Shown piece by piece: positions 7,700 through 10,811 of a stretch of DNA of 10,811 bases. Source of the DNA: Hyphomicrobiaceae bacterium (lineage in GTDB: Bacteria > Pseudomonadota > Alphaproteobacteria > Rhizobiales > HXMU1428-3); assembly GCA_028285025.1 (NCBI GenBank), contig JANQQH010000008.1:1-10811 (forward strand), in the 5' to 3' direction. Numbering within the stretch: the stretch's first letter is position 1; each line of letters begins with the position of its first letter. Under the pieces are notes generated by a model that was not told where the DNA came from, searched no databases, and saw nothing but the letters and a program-made list of their open reading frames with translations. The position numbers and the translations under genes are program-made.

Positions 7700-7709
7700 A
7701 CTGTTTTTT
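7662..7709 (+). terminator. Possible weak rho-independent terminator at the end of polA
   Basis: ATGCGC (7662-7667) pairs with GCGCAT (7691-7696), enclosing the palindrome AGAGCGCTCT (7668-7677). A run of six T follows at 7704-7709. The outer stem spans the last polA codons, and the T run starts 7 bases after it, which is further than in a typical terminator. It is the only candidate near the polA end. Confidence 0.3.
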
Positions 7710-8091
7710 CTTGTGTTGATGATCGTAAGTGCGCGATGGCAGACTTAAAGATCAAATATAACCCGCCCAGCAATCGATCAAATTAGATTTAAAAGCTTAA
7801 ATTTTGGTTTTGATATAGAAACTAAATTTACTTTTAATTTAGCGTTTTCAATGCTGAAAATTTTATCTCATCTCTTTAGACGCTGTTAAGTATTTGTTTT
7901 GTTTTTCTCATTATGTGTATTAGGGCAGGTTTGTTAGATATTAGCGGGTGGTTTGTTCGTCTGAATTGTGGTTTTCATTATGCAAAATACAGCATTATTT
8001 AGCTTTTGAGCAATGAATATGCTGTTTTGTGCTTATAAATATTTTTTGCTTTGTGAAGATTTGAAAATTTATTTTGAGGATTGAGGTCAAA
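7710..8091 (+). other. AT-rich leader region upstream of chemoreceptor 2 with several inverted repeats
   Basis: No gene is seen in this stretch of more than 350 bases between polA and chemoreceptor 2. It holds three perfect inverted repeats close together: ATTTAA-AAGC-TTAAAT (7787-7802), CTAAATT-7 bases-AATTTAG (7822-7842) and TTTTCA-ATGC-TGAAAA (7845-7860). A longer stem, ACAGCAT with ATGCTGT (7989-7995 and 8019-8025), comes later, and an 8-base direct repeat GATCAAAT occurs at 7750 and 7776. The chemoreceptor promoter is probably here; TATAAAT near 8035 is a possible -10 element without a good partner. GAGG at 8083-8086 is the likely ribosome binding site. Confidence 0.45.
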
Positions 8092-10119
8092 ATGAACATT
8101 TTTAAGCATGGTTTTTTTGATGGTTTGAAAATTCAAAAAAAAATATTTTCAGGTTTTGGTATTGTATTGGTGTTGCTGACAATCATTTCTGCGTTTGCTT
8201 CATATCAGCTTTATTCTGCCTCTGAGAGTTTTAAGCGCTATATCGCCATTGCACTTCAAACTAATCAGGCTGGCAGAGTGCAGGCTAATTTGCTTGAAGC
8301 ACGGTTAGCGGTGAGAAATTATCTTATTTCTTATACTCCTGAGAGTTTGAAGTCTTCCCAAGAGCGCTTGGAAAAAACACTATTGCTCAATAAGGATCTT
8401 TTAAAATTAGTTCATGAAGATCATAAAATTGGGACAATTAAAAATTTAGAAGAGAGCCTAAATAATTATAACCAACATTTTAAACAGGTTGTTGAGTGGC
8501 AAGAAAAGCGCGATGACTTGATGACGAATACTATCAATATAAATGGTCCCAAGATCGAGAAGATTTTGAATTCTGTCATTGAAACTGCTGAAATGGGAGG
8601 GAACATCAATTTTATTTCAGGTGTTTCTGATGCTCAGCGATATATGTTATTGATGCGGCTTTACTTGGTTAAATATCTTGCCCTTAACCATAAGCCGTCT
8701 ATTAAGCGTTCTGTTAAGGAAGGTGGTAACTTTTTACAAGAACTTGGTGCCCTTGAAATGCAAGCGCCTGATGGTGAGACGAAAGCTAGGCTGCAAGAGA
8801 TCATAAAACTTGCAAAAGCTTATATTTCCGCCATGAAAAAAGTAAATAAGCTGATTTCTCAGCAAGACACGGTTATTTCTGGTGAGTTGGATCGTATTGG
8901 GCCTTTTGTTGGCGGTGCTCTTGAAGATTTGAATTTGGGTATCAATAAAGAGCAAAATACGTTAGGGCCTGTTGCCACAGCAAGTATGGAATTTGCTATG
9001 CAAGTTACGGTTATGCTTGTTTGTATCGCCTTGGTGTTAGGGCTGCTGGCCGCTTGGTGGATTGGCCGCAAGATTTCACAACCTGTTGTGCAGTTAACTG
9101 ATACCATGAGCCAGTTAGCTTCAGGGGATAAATCTGTAGATGTTTCCTTTGTTGAGAATACAGATGAGATTGGTAAAATGGCTGGCGCTGTGTTGGTGTT
9201 TAAGGACAATATGATTAAGGCCGATGAGTTGGCTCAAAAAGAAACCGAGGCGGCCAAAGTGCAGCTTAACAGAAGTCAGGTGCTTGAGGATCTTACCTCC
9301 AAATTTGATTCCGATGTTTCCCAATTGCTGGGTGAAGTGATCACCAATGTTGATCAAATGGATGGAACGGCAAATTCGATGTTGCAGATTGCGGAAGATA
9401 CCAGCAAGCGCGCCTCTTCTGTGTCGTCGACCTCGCAAGAGGCTTGTCAAAATGTGCAAACGGTTGCAGCGGCTGCTGAAGAACTTTCCGCGTCTATCTC
9501 AGAGATTAGCCGGCAGGTTAGTGATTCTTCTGTAATTGCAGGCAGGGCGGTGGAGCAAGCAAGCAAAACCGATTCTCAAGTTCAGCAACTGTCATTAGCG
9601 GCTCAGAAAATTGGTGATGTGATCGGCCTTATTTCTGAGATTGCAGAACAAACCAATTTGTTGGCGTTAAACGCAACAATTGAGGCGGCCAGAGCGGGGG
9701 AAACAGGTAAAGGGTTTGCTGTGGTGGCTTCTGAAGTAAAAGAGTTGGCTAGCCAAACCTCTAAGGCGACTGAGGAAATTAGTGAGCAGATCACACAAAT
9801 CCAAACAGAGACAGACGATGCTGTTAAGTCTATTGAGATGATTACCCACACGATTGGAGAAATCAGTGAGATTTCTTCAGCGATTGCTAGCGCGGTTGAG
9901 GAGCAGTCAAGTGCAACGAACGAGATCTCTGTGAATGTTCAAAAGGCTGCAACTGGAACACAAGATGTGACTGAGAATATTGATGTTGTTTCTAATTCTG
10001 CGGTTGAGACAGGTGATTCAGCTGACAAGGTAAAGGGTGTTGCTCAAGAAGTTTCATCCAAGACTGATAATTTGAAATCTCTGATTGAGCATTTCCTAAC
10101 AGATGTGAAGGCGGCCTAA
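8092..10119 (+). CDS. Methyl-accepting chemotaxis protein 2 with large helical sensor domain (675 aa)
   Basis: A second chemoreceptor, anchored by membrane helices at about residues 18-38 and 303-325. The periplasmic part between them is about 260 residues and all-helical. It repeats a similar pattern twice: [10 protein letters not shown] with TPESL near its start, and a second [14 protein letters not shown] segment further on. Size and pattern suggest a helical bimodular (HBM) sensor as in McpS-type receptors; this is inference from pattern, not a search result. A HAMP domain (about 326-378, DEIG at 358-361) leads to the signalling domain with the hairpin tip starting near residue 516. EE pairs at 463-464 and 603-604 are in the usual methylation contexts ([17 protein letters not shown]). 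The C-terminus is HFLTDVKAA, with no CheR-tethering pentapeptide. ATG 8092 is chosen over TTG 8074 because GAGG precedes it and the TTG overlaps that site. It is convergent with pyrE. Confidence 0.92.
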   Translation: MNIFKHGFFDGLKIQKKIFSGFGIVLVLLTIISAFASYQLYSASESFKRYIAIALQTNQAGRVQANLLEARLAVRNYLISYTPESLKSSQERLEKTLLLNKDLLKLVHEDHKIGTIKNLEESLNNYNQHFKQVVEWQEKRDDLMTNTININGPKIEKILNSVIETAEMGGNINFISGVSDAQRYMLLMRLYLVKYLALNHKPSIKRSVKEGGNFLQELGALEMQAPDGETKARLQEIIKLAKAYISAMKKVNKLISQQDTVISGELDRIGPFVGGALEDLNLGINKEQNTLGPVATASMEFAMQVTVMLVCIALVLGLLAAWWIGRKISQPVVQLTDTMSQLASGDKSVDVSFVENTDEIGKMAGAVLVFKDNMIKADELAQKETEAAKVQLNRSQVLEDLTSKFDSDVSQLLGEVITNVDQMDGTANSMLQIAEDTSKRASSVSSTSQEACQNVQTVAAAAEELSASISEISRQVSDSSVIAGRAVEQASKTDSQVQQLSLAAQKIGDVIGLISEIAEQTNLLALNATIEAARAGETGKGFAVVASEVKELASQTSKATEEISEQITQIQTETDDAVKSIEMITHTIGEISEISSAIASAVEEQSSATNEISVNVQKAATGTQDVTENIDVVSNSAVETGDSADKVKGVAQEVSSKTDNLKSLIEHFLTDVKAA

Positions 10120-10194
10120 GGCTGACCTTTGCGCGGCAGATTTTTTAAAGGGATGTAGGCAAAGTATATTCCTGGCTTTCTTTTTGTTTATGGT

Positions 10195-10776
10195 TTAGTT
10201 GTCAGATTGCTTGAAGTCTGATTTGCTCAAAATGTTGATGAGTTTTATGTCTATGGCCGCAAAAGCTTCACGTGCGCCTTCTTCGCGGTCAAGGATGGTG
10301 ATGGTGTGCTCCACTTTTGCCCCTTCCTCTCTTACCGCTTGAATGGCTTTAATGGCCGAGCCGCCGGTGGTGGTAACATCTTCTAGAATTACAATTGATT
10401 TGTCTTTTAAGGTTTGGCCTTTGGGGAGACCTTCTATGAGGCTTTTGGTGCCATGATCCTTGGCCTTTTTGCGAATGATGAAGGCGTTAATCGGCGTGCT
10501 TCTAATATGAGATAAGGGGGCAACGGCTGAGGCTATGGGAATGGCGCCAAGCTCTAATCCGCCAATTGCATCAAATTGCAGGCCGATTTTTTCAATTTCA
10601 TCAAGGATTAAATTGGCGATTAAATAAGCGCCTTCCGGGTCCAGCATGGTTGGCTTCATATTGAAATAGTGGCGTGACCGTTTGCCAGAGGCAAGGGTAA
10701 ACTCGTCTCCAAATTGGTAGCTTTTTGTTGTGATGATTTCTTGCAGGCGGTTTCGCATGTCTTGGTTTGAAGGCAT
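10195..10776 (-). CDS. pyrE: Orotate phosphoribosyltransferase (193 aa)
   Basis: This cytoplasmic enzyme joins orotate to PRPP to make orotidine 5'-monophosphate, the fifth step of de novo pyrimidine synthesis. The PRPP-binding signature is clear: VILEDVTTTGGSA at about residues 129-141. The flexible catalytic loop reads RKKAKDHGT at 102-110, keeping the arginine, lysines and histidine known to contact PRPP in the Salmonella enzyme. The N-terminal FTLASGKRSRHYFNMKP region (26-42) fits the orotate-binding part of the family. Length is normal for the short bacterial form, which acts as a dimer. The start is ATG 10774-10776, with a modest GAGAAC site about 9 bases upstream; a second ATG 18 bases inside would remove six residues. 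The gene reads toward chemoreceptor 2 across a 75-base gap in which no clear terminator is seen. Its upstream partners lie outside the window. Confidence 0.96.
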   Translation of the reverse strand: MPSNQDMRNRLQEIITTKSYQFGDEFTLASGKRSRHYFNMKPTMLDPEGAYLIANLILDEIEKIGLQFDAIGGLELGAIPIASAVAPLSHIRSTPINAFIIRKKAKDHGTKSLIEGLPKGQTLKDKSIVILEDVTTTGGSAIKAIQAVREEGAKVEHTITILDREEGAREAFAAIDIKLINILSKSDFKQSDN

Positions 10777-10811
10777 TATATTTTGTTCTCAGTCGTTTAT
10801 TGATTGTGCCA

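Noticed and set aside
10120..10194. Terminator between chemoreceptor 2 and pyrE
   Set aside because: A T run follows GCGCGGCAG at about 10140, but the only stem I can form is short and relies on a wobble pair; not enough to call.

Overview
The window looks like a chromosomal segment of a moderately AT-rich alphaproteobacterium. I infer this from the style of the two chemoreceptors (C-termini ending FL-x-DV-x-AA), the 957-residue DNA polymerase I and the orotate phosphoribosyltransferase. The genus cannot be named from the sequence alone. There are no tRNA or rRNA genes, CRISPR arrays, transposases or integrases.

Layout. (1) 1-300: the C-terminal part of a GNAT acetyltransferase that runs in from the left edge. 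(2) 332-984, minus strand: a two-gene unit with a four-helix membrane protein followed by a 64-residue Xre-type regulator. (3) 1187-2487: a decayed second copy of the same GNAT gene, cut in two by about 1 kb that carries an exported Sel1-repeat protein (1448-2404). (4) 2760-4415: chemoreceptor 1. (5) 4826-7699: polA, with all three activities apparently intact. (6) 8092-10119: chemoreceptor 2, with a much larger sensor domain. (7) 10195-10776, minus strand: pyrE, convergent with chemoreceptor 2.

How the genes relate. polA and pyrE are housekeeping genes (DNA repair and Okazaki fragment processing; pyrimidine synthesis). The two chemoreceptors share closely related cytoplasmic halves but have unrelated-looking periplasmic halves, so they probably feed different signals into one chemotaxis array. 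The first 2.5 kb is an accessory segment: two GNAT copies, one intact as far as visible and one broken, flank or contain short regulatory and secreted-protein genes. No promoter can be called with confidence. Ribosome binding sites moved several starts inward from the longest possible reading frame.

I see no clear new multi-gene system. The most informative structure is the GNAT relic split by the Sel1 gene, because its break points can be placed almost to the base. Next are the small membrane protein/Xre pair, the altered adaptation sites in chemoreceptor 1, and a cluster of inverted repeats upstream of chemoreceptor 2.
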